DNA of 6,570 nt from MGBC113645 sp036308445 (GTDB taxonomy: Bacteria; Bacillota_I; Bacilli_A; Erysipelotrichales; Coprobacillaceae): NCBI GenBank assembly GCA_036308445.1, contig JAXJVS010000091.1, positions 1-6,570 on the forward strand, given 5' to 3'. Below, in pieces: positions 6,098 through 6,570 of this stretch. The position numbers and the translations under genes are program-made. How positions within the stretch are numbered: the stretch's first letter is position 1; the number at the start of each line of letters is the position of its first letter. The notes under the pieces were generated by a model, which was not told where the DNA came from, ran no database searches, and saw only the letters and a list, made by a program, of their open reading frames with translations.

Positions 6098-6570
6098 ATG
6101 AAATCGATTTATCAGTTTACATTAGAAGACATGATTGAAGAGTTTCTTTCGATTAATGAAAAGAAGTTTAGAGCTACTCAGGTATTTGAATGGTTATATC
6201 GTAAAGGGGTAACTTCTTTTGATGATATGAATAATCTATCTAAAGATTTAAGAAATAAATTAAAAGAAAACTATTCATTGTCTTTATTAAGAATAAAAGA
6301 AAAACAAGAAGCGAGTGATGGTACTATTAAATATCTTTTTGAATTAGAAGATGGTGGTTTAATAGAAGCTGTATTAATGGTTCATGACTATGGTAAGAGT
6401 TTATGTGTAACTAGTCAGTTAGGATGTAATATGGGCTGTAAATTCTGTGCTAGTGGTTTATTAAAGAAGCAAAGAAACTTAACTGCGGCAGAAATGGTTT
6501 TACAAGTTTTAACAGTAATGCATGATACTGATGATAGAGTGAGTCATGTGGTCATTATGGGAACTGGGGA
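6098..6570 (+). CDS. rlmN: Dual-specificity rRNA/tRNA (adenine-C2)-methyltransferase RlmN, N-terminal part (partial)
   Basis: A radical-SAM enzyme that makes 2-methyladenosine at A2503 of 23S rRNA and A37 of some tRNAs, affecting the peptidyl-transferase centre and decoding. The window shows the first 157 codons and ends at MGTGE, where the family's MGxGEP loop begins. An N-terminal accessory domain (about 1-95) contains the usual KFRATQVFEWLYRKGV helix, which is RNA-contacting in relatives. The iron-sulfur motif is Cys110-xxx-Cys114-xx-Cys117 (QLGCNMGCKFCASG), typical of RlmN/Cfr. The catalytic C-terminal cysteine is outside the window. Cfr seems less likely, because the gene lies in the standard rsmB-rlmN housekeeping position. 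The ATG at 6098 is 4 bases after the rsmB stop, with AAAAGGA at 6083-6089 inside the end of rsmB as binding site. Part of the priA operon. Confidence 0.95.
   Translation, partial: MKSIYQFTLEDMIEEFLSINEKKFRATQVFEWLYRKGVTSFDDMNNLSKDLRNKLKENYSLSLLRIKEKQEASDGTIKYLFELEDGGLIEAVLMVHDYGKSLCVTSQLGCNMGCKFCASGLLKKQRNLTAAEMVLQVLTVMHDTDDRVSHVVIMGTG

Overview
The window looks like chromosomal DNA of a low-GC Firmicute. The core genes are very AT-rich, use A/T-ending codons and have AGGAGG-type ribosome binding sites. The style (short PriA, priA-rsmB-rlmN order, gut-Firmicute-like Fic gene) would suit the Erysipelotrichia or a related clostridial lineage, but that placement is inference.

Layout. At 1-274 (minus) is the N-terminal part of a Crp/Fnr-family regulator that runs off the left edge. 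It is divergent from a YitT-family membrane protein (364-1221, plus). The 89-base gap between them holds a TGTAA-N6-TTACA dyad of Crp/Fnr type, placed so that it could both repress the regulator and activate yitT. A strong intrinsic terminator overlaps the yitT stop codon.

From about 1246 to 2555 comes a stretch of different character: a hairpin-rich, possibly IS200/IS605-derived scar, an 18-bp palindrome, a well-formed promoter embedded in repeated TTCCG boxes, and one gene of visibly higher GC (1473-2366). That gene encodes an HTH-Fic protein, a putative autoinhibited class II AMPylase. Nothing clearly coding follows it before a long hairpin at 2556-2599.

From 2598 a promoter drives a tight housekeeping operon: priA (2652-4841), rsmB (4843-6093) and rlmN (6098 to the right edge, partial). 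These serve replication restart, 16S rRNA m5C methylation and 23S rRNA/tRNA m2A methylation. The def and fmt genes that often sit between priA and rsmB in Firmicutes are absent here.

No clearly undescribed multi-gene system is visible. The parts most worth a second look are the Fic insertion with its repeat-dense promoter and the Crp/Fnr-type dyad.
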